Shown here piece after piece: positions 1 through 12,774 of a stretch of 64,000 nt of DNA. The position numbers and the translations under genes are program-made. The stretch is from Ceratotherium simum simum (lineage: Eukaryota > Chordata > Mammalia > Perissodactyla > Rhinocerotidae). Each line of letters starts with the position of its first letter. Position 1 is the first letter of the stretch. The notes under the pieces were generated by a model that worked only from the letters and a program-made list of their open reading frames with translations, did no database searches and was not told the origin of the DNA. The stretch covers positions 10,941,849 through 11,005,848 of the forward strand of contig NW_004454197.1 of the NCBI RefSeq assembly GCF_000283155.1, read 5' to 3'.

Positions 1-165
1 GGAATAAAAGGGATCCAAATAGGTAACGAAGAAGTGAAACTCTCACCATTTGCAGATGACATGATTTTATATATAGAAAATCCTAAAGATTCCGTTGGAA
101 AACTATTAGAAATAATCAACAACTACAGCAAAGTTGCAGGGTACAAAATCAATCTACAAAAATAA
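1..165 (+). mobile_element. L1 ORF2 fragment, reverse transcriptase
   Basis: Reads [20 protein letters not shown] then [10 protein letters not shown] and [11 protein letters not shown], the L1 reverse-transcriptase block with the catalytic FADD box. It is cut by the window start on the left and by L1 A at about 170. Confidence 0.85.
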
Positions 166-1248
166 TTTCACCACCCTAAAAATCCCCTATGCTTCATTTA
201 TTCATCCTTCCCTTTGCTCCCCGTAAACTGCTGGCAATCACTGATCTTTTACTTTGTCTATAGTTTTGCTTTTTCTGAAATGTCGTATAGTTGGAATCAT
301 ACAGTATGTAGCCTTTTCAGATTGGCTTTTTTTACTTCATAAATATGCCTTCAAGTTTCCTCTGTCTTTTCCTGTCTTAATAGCTCATTTCTTTTTATCA
401 CTGAATAATACTCCATCGTATGGATTTACCAGAGTTTATCAATTCACCTATTGAAAGACATCTTGGTTGCTTCAGTTTTTGCTAATTATAGATAAAACTG
501 ATTTAAACTTTCATGTGCAGGTTTTTGTGTGGACATAAGCTTTCAACTCAGTGGGATAAATAACTAGGAATGTAACTACTGGATCATGTGGTAAGAGTAT
601 GTTTAGTTTTGTAAAAAAACTGCCAAACTGTCTTTCAAAGTGGTTGTACCATTTTGCATTCCCATCAGCAATGAATGAGTGTTCCTTTGCAGTGTATCCT
701 AACTAGCATCTGGCATTATCAGTTTGTTGGATTTTATCTATTCTAATAGGTATGTAGTGGTATCTTATTGTTTTAATTTGCAATTCCCTAATGGTATATG
801 ATATTGAGCATCTTTTCATATGATTACTTTCCATCTGTATATCTTCTTTTGTGAGGTGGCTGTTTGGATCTTTTGCCATTTTGTAAATCATGTTTGTTTT
901 CTTATTATTGAGTTTTAAGAGTTCTTTGAATATTTTGGATACGAGTCCTTTATTGGATATGTTTTGCAAATATTTTTGGACATCTGTGGCTTCTATCTTC
1001 ATTTTCTTAACAGTTTCTTTTGCAAAGCAGAAGTTTTCAATTTTAAAAAAGTACAACATTATTTTTTTCTTTCATGGATTACACTTTTGGTGTTGTATCT
1101 AAAAACTCATTGCCAAACCCAAGGTCACCTAGATTTTATCCTACATTATCTTCTAGAAGTTTTATGGTTTTTCATTTTACATTTATGTCTGTGATTCATT
1201 TGGGGTTAATTTTTGTGAAGCATGTAAGATCTGTGTCTGAATTTATTT

Positions 1249-1507
1249 ATTTGTTTGTTTGTTTATTTAATTTATTGAGGAAGATTCACCCGGAACTAAC
1301 ATCTGTTGCCAATCTTCCTCTTTTTTTGCTTGAGGAAGATTAGTCCTGAGCTAATATCTGTGCCAGTCTTTCTCTATTTTGTATGGGGGTCACCACCACA
1401 GCATAACTGACTAGTGGCATAGGTCTGCACTGGGAATCCGAACCCGTGAACCTGGGCCACTGAAGTGGAGTGCACCAAACTTAACCACTACGCCACAGGG
1501 CCGGCCC
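1249..1507 (-). mobile_element. ERE SINE
   Basis: tRNA-Ser-derived equine SINE in minus orientation: gaggaagatt boxes, then the tRNA-like part ending gccacagggccggcccc. Flanked by ctgaatttattt (1237) and ctggatttattt (1508) as target-site duplication in L1 A. Confidence 0.9.
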
Positions 1508-3012
1508 CTGGATTTATTTTTTTGCATGTGGATGTCCAGTTGTTTCAGCACCATTTGTTGAAAAGACTGCCTTTGCTCCAGTGAATTGTCTTTGCTCCTT
1601 TGTCAAAGATCAGTTTACTATATTCATGTGAGTCTATTGTTGGGCTCTTTACTCTGAACCACTAGTCAATTTTTCTGTTCTTTCACCAATGCTATGCTGT
1701 CTTGATTACTGTAGCTGTGTAGTAAGTATTAAAGTTGGGTAGGTCATTCCTCTGTGTTCTCCTTTAGCATGTGTTGGCTCTTATAGGTCTTTTGCCTTTT
1801 CATATAAACTTAGAATCAGTTTGTCAATATCCACAAAATAACTTGCTAGGATTTTAACTGGGATAGAATTGAATTTATACATCAAGATGGGGAGTATTAA
1901 CATCTTAACAATATTGAGTCTTGCTATCCTTGAATATGGAGTATCTGTCAATTTATTTAGATCTTCTTTAATCAGAGTTTTGAAGTTTTCCTTACATAGA
2001 TCCTGTACATATTTTGTTAAATTTATGCCTAAATATTTCATTTTTGAGGTGCTAATCTAAATGGTATTCTCTTTTTAATTTCAAATTCCAAGTGTTCATT
2101 GCTGGTATAAAGGAAAGCAATAGACTTCTGTATATTAACTTTATATGCTGCAACCTTGCTGTAATCCGGGATTTTGTTGTTGTTGTTGATGATGATTCTT
2201 TAGGATTTTCTAAATAAATAATCATATCATTTGTGAACAAAGACAGTTTTATTTGTTTCTTCCTAATCTGTATACCTTTTATTTCTTTTTCTTGTCTTAT
2301 TGCAGTTGCTAAGATTTCCAGTCTGGTTTGAATAGGAGTGTTCAGGGTGACATCCTTGCCTTGTTCCAGATATTAGAGGAAAAGCATCTAGTTTCTCACC
2401 ATTAATAATGATGTTAGCTATAAGATTTTTGGTACAATTCTTTTTTAAGTTGAGGAAGATCCCCTCTATTCCTAGTTTGCTGAGAGTTCAACATGAATAG
2501 ATGTTGGATTTGTCAGTGGCTTTTTCCACATTTATTGATATGATCATATGATTTTTCTTCTTTAGCCTGTTGATATGATAGATTACATTAATTGATTTTT
2601 CAATGTTGAACCAGCCATGCATATCTGGAATAAATCCCACTTATCATGGTGTATAATTCTTTATATACAATGTTGGATTCAATTTGCTAATATTTTGTTG
2701 AGGATTTTGCATCTGTGTTTATAAGAGTGGTCTGTAGTTTTCCTTTCTTGCAATGTCTTTATCTGGTTTTGGTATTAGTGTAATGCTGACCTCATAGAAG
2801 GAATTAGGGAGTATTCCTTCTGCTTCTATTTTCTATAAGAGAGTGTAGAGAATTTATATCATTTCTTCCTTAAATGTTTGTTAGAATTCACCAGTGAAAC
2901 CATCTGGGCCTGGTGCTTTTTCTTTTGGAAGATTATTAATTATTGATTCAACTTCTTTAACAGATATAGTCTTATTCACATTGTCTGCATCTCCTTATGT
3001 GAGTTTTGGTAG

Positions 3013-3447
3013 TGCATTAGTTTCCTAGGGCTGCTACAAAAAATTACCACAAACTAGGTGGCAAAAAAAAACAGAAATTTTTTCTATCACAGTCTTTTTT
3101 GAGGCTAGAAGTCTGAAACAAAGGTATTCTTAGGGCCATGCTCTCTCTGAAGACTCTAGGGAATAATCCTTCCCTGCCTCCTCTAGCTTCTGAGGGTTGC
3201 TGGCAGTCCTTGGCATTCATTTAATTGTTTACTCTAATCTCTGCCTCTTTTCAGGTGGGCTTCTTCCCTGTTTCTGTTTTCTGTTTTTATAAGGACACTG
3301 GTCATTGGAATAAGACCCAACCTAATCCATTATAAACACACCTTAATTTAACTAATTACATCTGCAAAGATCCTATTTCCAAATAAGGTTACATTCTGAG
3401 GTTCTGGTGGACATGAATTTTCAGGGGACATTATTCAACCCAATACA
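3013..3447 (+). mobile_element. Solo MLT1-type (MaLR) LTR
   Basis: This 435-bp LTR begins tgcattagtttcctagggc and ends attcaacccaataca, the 5' and 3' signatures of MLT1-type LTRs. It contains tataaggacac and the typical ctgcaaagatcctatttcc block. A 5-bp target duplication (ggtag at 3008, tgtag at 3448, one mismatch) brackets it, and L1 A continues on both sides. It is a solo LTR, with no internal retroviral sequence. Confidence 0.85.
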
Positions 3448-5002
3448 TGTAGTTTGTGTCTTTAAAGTAATTGGTCTATCTGATCTAAGTTATCAAATTT
3501 GTGAACACAGAGTTGTTTAAAATAGTCCTTTTATCCTTTTAATGTCCATGGGCTAAGTAGTGATTATTCTTCTTTTATTCCTGATATTAGTAATTTATAT
3601 CTTCTCTCTTTTTTCTTTGTTAGCACAGCTAGAGGTTTAACAATTCTATTGAGTTCTTGAAGAACAAGCTTTTGCTTTCATTGATTTTCTCTATTGTTTT
3701 CCTGTTTTTAACTTTGCTGATTTCTGCTTTAACTTTTATTATTTATTTTCTTCAGCTTACATTGGGTTTAATATGCTCTTTTTTCTCTTTCCTAAGGTGG
3801 AGCTTAGACTATTGACTTTATTCTTTTCTAATACATACATTCAATGCTATAAGTTTCCCTAAAAGTACTGTTTTTGCTACAGCCCATAAATTTAAATAAG
3901 TTGCATTTTCTTTTTTACTTAGTTTGAAATATTTTGTAATTTCTCTTGAGACTATTACTTCTTTGACCCATGTGTTGTTTAGAAGTGTATTTAATCTCCA
4001 GATATTTTGGGATTTTCCAGCTCTCTTTCTGCTATTGATTTCTAGTTTAATTCTATTGTTGTCTGAGAGCATACTTTGTATAATGTCTATTCTTTTAAAT
4101 TTGTTAAGCTATATTTTATTACCCAGAATGTGGTATGTCTTGGTGAATGTTCCCTGTGAGCTTGAAAAGAATGTGTAATCTGCTGTTGTTAGATGAAGTA
4201 TTCTATAAATGGCAATTAGATAGATACAGTTTAGTGATGGTACTGTTCAGTTCAACTATATCCTTTCTGATTTTATGCCTGCTGGATCTGTCAATTAATA
4301 AAAAAGGAGTGTAGTTTCCCATTGTAATAATTGAATCATCTATTTCTACTTCCAATTCTATTAGTTCTTGCCTCTTGTAATTTTACACTCTGTTGCTAGG
4401 TGAACACACATTATGGATTGTTATGACTTCTTGCAGACTTGACCCCATTGTCATTATGTAATGCTCCTATTTATCCCTGATAATTTTCCTTGCTCAGAAA
4501 TTTTTGTTGTCTGAAATTAATATAGATAGTCTGGCATTCTTTTGCTTCATGTTAGCATAGTATATTTTCTTCATCCCTTTACTTTCTTTTTTGGTAAAAT
4601 ATACAAAACATAGAATTTATCATTTTAAGTATACAGTTAAGTGGCATTAAGTACATCCACACTGTTGTGCAACTGTCACCTCTGTCCATTTCCAGAACTT
4701 TTTCATCATCCCAAACTAGAACTCTGTGCCCATTAAACAATAATTCCCTATTCCCCTCTCCATCTTGCCCCTGGTAACAACTATTCTACTTTATGTCTCT
4801 ATGAATTTAACTATTCTGAGTACCTCATATAAGTGGGAGTATACAATATTTGCCCTTTTGTATCTGGCTTGTTTCATTTAGTATAATGTTTTCAAGGTCC
4901 ATCCATGTTGTAGCATGTATCAGAATTTCATTCCTTTTTAAGTCTGAATAATGTTACATTGTTATGAATATACCATATTTTATTTATCCATTCATTCATC
5001 AA

Positions 5003-6290
5003 TAGCAACAAAAGAAAAAATAGATAAATTTGACTTATTCAAAATAAAGAACTTTGCTGCATAAAAGCACAATATCAAGAAAGTGAAAAGACAAGCTACA
5101 GAGTGGAAGAAATATTTGTATATCATATATCTGATAAGGGGTTACTATCTAGAATATATAAAGAACTCCTACAACTCCTACATTAACAACAACAACAAAA
5201 AATCAAAACAACCCAATTCAAATGTGGGCAAAAACCATGAATAGACATTGCTCCAAAGAATATATACAAATGGCCAATAAGTATGTGAAAAGATGCTCAA
5301 CATCTTTAGCCATTAGGGAAATGCAAGTCAAAACCATAATGAGATATCACTTCACACATACTTGGATGCTATAATTTTTAAAAATGGAAAATAACAAGTG
5401 TTGACAAGGATTTAAAGAAATTGGAACCCCTGTGCATTGCTGGTGAGAATGTAAAATGGTGCAGATGCTGTGGAAAAAGAGTACAGAGGTTCCTCAAAAA
5501 ATTAAACATAGGGGCCAGCCCGATGGCATAGTGGTTAAGTTCATGTGCTCTGCTTCGGTGGCCTGGGGTTCGCGGGTTCAGATCTCGGGCACAGACCTAT
5601 ACACCACTTGTCAAGCCACGCTGTGGCAGCATCCCACCTACAAAGCAGAGGAAGTTTGGCACAGATGTTAGCTCAGGGACAATCTTTCTGACCTAAAAAA
5701 AAAAAAAAAGTTAAACGTAGAACTACCATATGACTCAGCAATTCCATTTCTGGATATATACCCAGAAGAATTGAAAGCAGAGACTTAAACAGATACTTGT
5801 ACACCAGTGTTATAGCAGCATTATTCACAATAGCCAAAATGTGGAAACAACCAATGTGTCCATCAGATAAATGGATACACAAAGTGTGATTTATACCTAC
5901 AAGTAATATTCATCCTTAAAAATGAATGAAATTTTGATATATGCTACAACATGGATAGACCTTGAAAACATTAAGCTAAGTGAAATAAGCCAGATACAGA
6001 AGGACAAATATTGTGTGATTTCACTTATAGGAGGTACCTAAATAAGCAAATTTATAGAAAGAGAAAGCAGAATAGAGGTTCCCCAGGGCTGGGTGGAGAG
6101 GAGAATGGGGAGTTATTGTTTAAGGGGTACAGGGTTTATGTTGGGGATGATTTAAAAATTTGGCTATAGATAATGGTGGTTACACAATATTGTGAATGTA
6201 TTTAACGGCATTGAACTATATACTTACAAATAGTTAAAATGATAAATATTATGTTTTTAGTTTACCACCATCAAAAATTAGTCTGCCCAA
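5003..6290 (+). mobile_element. 5'-truncated L1 3' end inserted into L1 B
   Basis: Plus-strand ORF2 C-terminus and 3' UTR (ataaagaactttgctgc near 5045, ccagggctgggtggagag near 6082, ending near the A-rich caccatcaaaaa). L1 B continues on both sides in the opposite orientation. An ERE sits inside at 5511-5710. Confidence 0.8.
5511..5710 (+). mobile_element. ERE SINE
   Basis: Starts ggggccagcccgatggc, contains the tRNA-like A box (gcatagtggttaag) and ends in poly-A. Target duplication ttaaacata / ttaaacgta (5502, 5711). Confidence 0.9.
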
Positions 6291-7113
6291 ACCAGATGAC
6301 AAAGTGGTTCTGTTATTATTATATTCCCATCCACACTGTATGAAAGGTTCTATTTTTAATTTTTTGAGGAACATCCCTAATGTTTTTCTTAGAGGCTGTA
6401 CCAATTTACATTCCCACCAATGGTACACAAGGGTTCGCTTTTCTCCACAGCCTCACCAACACTTACTATCTCCTGTCTTTTTGATAATAGCCATTCTAAT
6501 AGGTGTGAGGTGATATCTCATTGTGGTTTTGATTCACATTTCCCTGATGATTAGTGATGTAGAGCATCTTTTTATGTACCTGTTGGCTATTTGTATGTCT
6601 TCTTTGGAAAAATGTCTATTCAGATCCTCTGCTCATTTTTAAATTGGATTGTTTGGGCGTTTTTGCTATTGAGCTGCGTGAGTTCCTTATATATTTTGGA
6701 TATTAACTCTTTATCAGGTAGATGGTTTGCAAATATTTTCTCCCATTCTGTACATTCCCTTTTCATTTTTCTGATTGTTTATTTTGCTCTACAGAAGCTT
6801 TTAGTTTGATGTAGTCCCACTTGTTTATTTTTGCTTTTGTTGCTTGCGCTTTTGGTGTCATATCCAAAAAATTATTGCCAAGACTAATGTCAGGGAGATT
6901 TTTCTGTATGTTTTTTCTAGAGGTTTTATAGTTTTGGGTCTTACATTTAAGTCTTTAATCCATTTTGAGTTCATTTTTTGTGAGCAGTGTAAGACAGGAG
7001 TCCAATTTCACTCTTTTACGTGTGAATATCCAGTTTTCCCAACACCATTTATTGAAGAGACTATCCTTTCCCCACTGAGTATTCTTGGCTCCCTTGTCAA
7101 AAATTAGTTGACT

Positions 7114-7410
7114 AGGGCTGGCCCCATGGCTTAGCAGTTAAGTGCTCATGCTCCGCTACTGGCGGCCCAGGTTCGGATCCCAGGCGCACACTGATGCACC
7201 GCTTATCCAGCCATGCTGAGGCCGCATCCCACATGCAGCAACTAGAAGGATGTGCAACTATGACATAAAACTATCTACTGGGGCTTTGGGGAAGAAAAAG
7301 GAGGAGGATTGGCAATAGATGTTAGCTCAGAGCTGGTCTTCCTCAGCAAGAAGAGGAAGATTAGCATGGATGTTAGCTCAGGGCTGATCTTCCTCACAAA
7401 AAAAAAAAAA
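7114..7410 (+). mobile_element. ERE SINE, long type
   Basis: tRNA-Ser-like head, then the long-type middle (cagcaactagaaggatgtgc) and two gttagctcag repeats, poly-A tail. Perfect 15-bp target duplication aaaaattagttgact (7099 and 7406). Confidence 0.93.
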
Positions 7411-8276
7411 TTAGTTGACTGTATATACGTGGGTTTATTCGGGGCTCTCGATTCTGTACCACTGGGCTATGTGTCTGTTTTCATGCCAGTACTATACTGT
7501 TTTGAATACTATAGCTTTGTAATAAAGTTTGAAATCAGGAAGTGTCATGCCTCCAGTTTTGTTCTTTTTTCTCAGGATTGCTTTGGCTATTTGGGGGCTT
7601 TTGTAGTTCCACACAAATTTTAGGATTTTTTTTTCTATTTCTGTGAAAAATGTCATTGGAATTTTGGTAGGGATTGCATTGAATCTATAGATGGCTTTGG
7701 GTAGCATGGACATTTTAACAATATTTATTCTTCCAATCCAAGAACATGGGATATCTTTCCACTTGTTTGTGTCTCCTTCAATTTCTTTCATCAGTCTTGT
7801 ACTTTTCATTGTACAGACCTTTCACTTCCTTGGTTAAATTTATTCCTAAGTATTTTATTGTTTTTGATGCTATTGTGAATGGGATAGTTTTCTTTCTTTA
7901 TTTTTCAGATATTTGTTAGTGTATTGAAATTATTTCTGTATGTTGATTTTATATCCTACAACTTTATTGCATTTGTGGATTAGTTCCAATAGTTTTTTGG
8001 TTGAGTATTTAGGATTTTCTGTATGTAAGATCATATCACCTGCAAATAAAGACAATTTTACTTCTTCCTTTCTAAGTCGGATGTCTTTTATTTCTTTATC
8101 TTGCCTGACTGCTCTAGCTAGGACTTCCAGTATATGTTGAATAAGAGTGGTAATGGTGCTTACTATTATCTTGTTCCTGATCATAGAGGAAAATCTTTCA
8201 AACTTTCACCACTGAGTATGATGTTAGCTGTGGGCTTCTCATATATGGCCTTTATTATGTTGAAATATGTTCTTTT

Positions 8277-8520
8277 GTGTGTGTGTGAGGAAGATTAGCC
8301 CTGAGCTAACATCTGTTGCCAATCCTCCTCTTTTTGCTGAGGAAGATTGGACCTGGGCTAACATCCATGCCCATCTTCCTCTACTTTATACGTGGGATGC
8401 CTGCCACAGCATGGCTTGATACGCTGTGCACAGGTCTGCACCTGGGATCCGAACCTGCGAACCCCGGGCTGCCGAAGCAGAGCACGCCAACTTAACCACT
8501 ACGCCACCAGGCTGGCCCCC
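8277..8520 (-). mobile_element. ERE SINE
   Basis: Reverse-oriented ERE with a (GT)n tail. Target duplication tgaaatatgttctttt / tgaattatgttctttt (8261 and 8521). Confidence 0.92.
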
Positions 8521-10732
8521 TGAATTATGTTCTTTTTATACCCAATTTGTTGAGAGTTTTTATTATGAAAGGATGTTGTATTTGTCAAATGCTTTTCAGG
8601 CACCTACTGAGATGATCATATAATTTTTATCTTTTATTTTATTAATGTGGTGTGTCATGTTTCTTGTTTTGTGTATGTTGAACCATCCTTGCATCCCAAG
8701 AATAAATCCCATTTGATCATGGTATATGATCCTTTTAATGTGCTGTTGAATTTGGTTTGCTAATAATTTGTTGAGAATTGTTGCATCTATATTCATCAGG
8801 GATATTGGTCTATAGTTTTCTTTTCTTGTAGTGTCTGTATCTGGTTTTGAAATCACAGTAATGCTGGCCTCGTAAAATAAGTTTGGGAGTGTTCCCTCCT
8901 CTTCAACTTTTCGGATTAGCTTGAGGATTGGCATTAATTCTGTTTTAAATGTTTGGTAGAATTCACCAGTGAAACCATCTTGTCCTGGGCTTTTCTGTAT
9001 TGGGAGGTTTTTGGCTCCTGATTCAATTTCCTACTCATTATTGGTCTGTTCAGATTTTCAATTTCTTCATGATTGAGTTGTGGTAAGTTCTATGTTTCTA
9101 GAAACTTATCCATTTCTTCTAGGTTATCCAATTTGTTTGCATATAATTGTTCATAGTCATGTCTTATGATCCTATGTATTTCTATGGTATCAGTTATAAT
9201 GTCTCCTCTTTTCATTTCTGATTTTGAGTGTTCTTTTTATCTTCATTAGTCCAGGTAAAGGTTTGTCAATTTTGTTTATCTTTTCAAAAAGCTATCTCTT
9301 AGTTTCTTTGATCTTTCCTATTATTTTTCTGGTCTCTATTTCATTTATTTCTGCTCTGATGTTTGTTATATCCTTCCTTCTGCTAACTTTGGGCTTAGTT
9401 TGTTCTTTTTCTAGTTCCTTGAGAAGTAAAGTTAGGTTGTTTGAGATTTTTCCCCACTTAATACATGCATTTATTGCAACAAACTTCCCTCTAAGAACTG
9501 CTTGTGTAGCATGCCATAGGTTTTGGTATATTGAGTTTCCATTTTAATTTGTTTCAAGGTATTGTTTTTATTTCCCTTTTGATTTCTTCTTTGACCCATT
9601 GGTTGCTTAGGAGTGTGCTGTTTAGTTTCCATGTTTGTTAATTTCCAGCTTTACTCATATTGTTTATTTCTACGTTCATACCATTGTAGTCAGAGAAGAT
9701 ACTTGGTATGACTTCAGTCTTCTTAAATTTGCCAAGACTTGTTTTGTGGCCTATCATATGACCTGTCCTGGAGAATGTTCCATGTGCACTTGAAAAGAAT
9801 GTGTATTCTGCTGCTTTTGGATGGAATGTTCTATATATGTCTCTTAGGTCCATTTGATCTAAAGTATGGTTCAAGTCCAATGTTTCCTTGTTGATTTTCT
9901 GTCTGGATGTTCTTCCATTGCTGAAAGTGGGGTATTGAAGTCCTCTACTGTTATCAATTATTGTCCATTTCTCTCTTTAGATCTTTAGTATTTGCTTAAT
10001 TTATTGTGCTTTGATGTTGGATGTGTATATATTTACAATTGTAATATATTCTTGATGAGTTGACACCTTTATCATTATATAGTGACCTTTTGTTGTCTCT
10101 TGTTACTGTTTTTGGCTTGAAGTCTATTTTGTCTGATATAAATATAGCTACCCCCACTTTCTTTTGGCTTCCACTCGCATGGAATATCTTTCTCCATCCC
10201 TTCACTTTGAACCTCTGCGTGTCCCTAAAGCTGATGTGAGTCTCTTGTAGGCAGCATATAGTTGGGTCTTGTTTTTTTTTTTTTTAATCCATCTATCCAC
10301 TCTCTGCCTTTTGATTAGAAAATTCCATCCATTTACATTTAGATTAATTATTGAGATGTAGGGAATTACTAATGCCTTCTTATTAATTGCTTTCTGGCTC
10401 CTTTGTAGTTCTATAGTTCTTTCCTTCTCTTGCTGCCTGCCTTTGTGATTGGTGATTTTCTGTGGTGGTATGCTCTGATTCCCTTCTCTTTATTTTTTGT
10501 GAATCTACTTTAGGGTTTTGCTTTGTGCTTACCATGAGGCTTACATAAAACATCTTATAGATATAACAGTCTATTTATGGTAATAGTAGCTTAACTTCAA
10601 TCACTTACAAAAACTACCCTTCTACTCCCACCCCCTTTTGTTGTTAATGTCACAATTTACCTCTTTTTAAATTGTGTATTCATTAACAAATTATAATAGC
10701 TATAGTTATTTTAATACTTTTTTAACTTTTAT

Positions 10733-10864
10733 ACTATGGGATGCCACCACAGCGTGGCTTGACAAGCAGTGCATCAGTGCACACCCAGGATCCGAACCTG
10801 CGAACCCCAGGCCACCGAAGTGGAACGCGCACACTTAACCACTTGCACCACCGGGCCAGCCCCT
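10733..10864 (-). mobile_element. ERE SINE, broken
   Basis: Only the tRNA-like half is present (gccaccacagcgtggcttg to ccgggccagcccc). The 3' half with gaggaagat and the tail are missing where L1 B stops, so a deletion removed them. Confidence 0.8.
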
Positions 10865-11392
10865 CACTCCACTACAATCTTGATTTCACGCCCACTGCTC
10901 TCAATTACCTTCAATAAATTCTCCAGTGATTTCTATGTCATTACATTGACAAATTCTTTTCACTTTTTACTTATTTGATGTCTAAGCACCACTGAACAAT
11001 TATAAATTTTTGTTCAAAAGCCACTTCCTCAGGCTTTTTATATATATTTACACATCCTACTGATTCCATTTCTCTAGAGAACCCTAACACACACTATTTA
11101 TATTATACTGAATATTTTGTTAACATGCTTATTTTCTGCTTCCACCATAAGAATGCAGGCTCCATTCAGGTCAGGACTTTGTCTCCTTTGTTCACTGTGC
11201 TAACCCACAGAACAGAAACTCGCACACAGTCGGTGCTCAATAAATAATTGTGAAAGCGACAAAGTTTTAGTAATATTTTTAAATATTTTGACAGGACAGT
11301 TTTTTAATTCTAAATCCTGAATCCCTGTGAAACTGTTATAATACACAGTAAAGATCTAGCCTCACCCAGACAGTTAGCAGTGCTTTTATTTA
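10865..11392. other. Non-L1 DNA with an L2 3' end
   Basis: Mostly unassigned sequence. Positions about 11145-11252 (gaatgcaggctccattcagg to ggtgctcaataaataattg) match the 3' end of an old L2 LINE in plus orientation. Confidence 0.65.
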
Positions 11393-11688
11393 TTTATTTT
11401 TTTTCTGAGGAAAATCAGCCCTGAGCTAACATCCATGCTAATCCTCCTCTTTTTTGCTGCGGAAGACCAGAGCTGAACTAACATCTATTACCAATCCTCC
11501 TCCTTTTCTTCCCCCAAAGCCCCAGTACATAGTTGTATGTCATAGTTGCACATCTTTCTAGTTGCTGTATGTGGGACGCGGCCTCAGCATGGCCGGAGAA
11601 GTGGTGCATCGGTGCGCGCCCAGGATCCGAACCCGGGCCATCAGCAGCGGAGCGCGCGCACTCAACCACCAAGCCATGGGGGCAGCCC
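11393..11688 (-). mobile_element. ERE SINE, long type
   Basis: Reverse-oriented long-type ERE with poly-T on the left, two tgagctaacat boxes and tctttctagttgctgtatg, ending at gggggcagccc. No convincing target duplication is seen: the left flank is not the LTR present on the right, so a rearrangement is likely. Confidence 0.88.
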
Positions 11689-12153
11689 ATAACTGCTTAG
11701 TCTGAAAATTACTGATGGTATAAAAACTGCTGGAAACTGAGCCCTGATGCGAGTTCCACCTGTGGAAGGGACGCCTTGCCCAGGACGTGTGATCCCTGCC
11801 TAGCCATGTCAATTGACAGGACTCTCCCAGCAGTGGGGCATGTATGTTGTGAGGAATTGATTTGATATGAAGTAACTGATTTATTGTGAAGTAATAGATC
11901 TGATGTGTTCTCTTTTCAGTCAACCTGGTGTTTCTCTTTCCAGTTGATTTGTGTCATTTCCCTTCAGTCAATCTGGTGTTTCCCTTTCCAATCGATCTGA
12001 TGTTTTTCCCTCTTAATATTTGACCTATTCAGATCTGTTGCAGACTATCGCCTCTACTATCCTCTATATAATAAAATATACCTTCAGTCCATTTGTTTGG
12101 AGTGGAAAGTTTCTTTTACGTCTCCAATCGAATCCCCCGAACCTCTCATAACA
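11689..12153 (+). mobile_element. ERV LTR, 3' portion (copy 1)
   Basis: Homologous over its length to the 3' part of the LTR at 26858-27663. It has a TATA box (ggtataaaaactgc), three diverged tandem 19-bp units near 11865, the polyadenylation signal aataaaatata, and an end at cataaca. The 5' part is missing at the ERE boundary. Its 3' terminus directly abuts L1 C. Confidence 0.8.
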
Positions 12154-12541
12154 CACCCTTGCCTGGCTTCAGTATCAGGGTAATGCTGGCCTCATAAAAT
12201 GAGTTTGGAAGTGTTCCTTCCTCTTCAACTTTGTGGGAAGTTTGAGAAGGATTGGAATGAATTCTTCTTTAAATGTTTGGTATAATTCACCAGATAAACC
12301 ACCTGGTACTGGGCTTTTCTTTCGGGGGAGATTTTTGATTACTGATCCAATCTCCTTACTCATTACTGGTCTATTCAGGTTTCCTACTACTCATGATCCT
12401 TTTTTGGTAGGGTGTGTTTCTAGGTATTTATCCATTTCTTCTAAGTTATCTAATTTGTTGGTGTATAAGTGTTCACAGTAGACTCTTATGATCCTTTGTA
12501 TTTCTGTGGTATCCGTTGTAATGTTTCTTGTGACAGTTTTT

Positions 12542-12774
12542 TGTTTTTGTTGTGAGGAAGATCAGCCCTGAGCTAACATCCATGCCAATCTCCTCTTTTT
12601 GCTGAGGAAGACTGGCCCTGGGCTAACATCTGTGCCCACCTTCTCCACTTTATATGGGATGCTGCCACAGCATGGCCCGAGAAGCGGTGCGTCGGTGCGC
12701 GCCCAGGATCCGAACCTGGGCTGCCAGCAGCGGAGCGCGCGCACTTAACTGCTATGCCACAGGGCCAGCCCCCA
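12542..12774 (-). mobile_element. ERE SINE
   Basis: Reverse ERE (gaggaagatcagccctg to ccacagggccagccccc). Target duplication tgacagttttt (12531 and 12775). Confidence 0.93.

Larger units (their letters stand above)
170..4588 (-). mobile_element. L1 copy A (ORF2 on minus strand), 5'-truncated
   Basis: The plus strand shows the reverse complement of an L1 from its 3' UTR (ctgaataatactccatcg near 400) through ORF2 reverse transcriptase to the N-terminal endonuclease near 4580. It stops there, so it is 5'-truncated. It is interrupted by an ERE (1249-1507) and an MLT1-type LTR (3013-3447). Only short open segments remain (for example 1781-2041), so it is dead. Confidence 0.88.
4589..10732 (-). 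mobile_element. L1 copy B (minus strand), split by a plus-strand L1
   Basis: The L1 3' end is at 4589-5002 (starting ggtaaaatatac in plus orientation). The element resumes at about 6297 with ORF2 C-terminus and runs through reverse transcriptase (8000-9100) and endonuclease (9640-10200) to the region 5' of ORF2. The piece between 5003 and 6296 is a separate plus-strand L1. Two EREs interrupt it (7114-7410, 8277-8520), and a broken ERE closes it at 10733. Reading frames are fragmentary. Confidence 0.82.

Noticed and set aside
4589..6290. One L1 with an internal (twin-priming) inversion
   Set aside because: Both arms contain overlapping 3' UTR sequence, so they are two separate L1s, one nested in the other.
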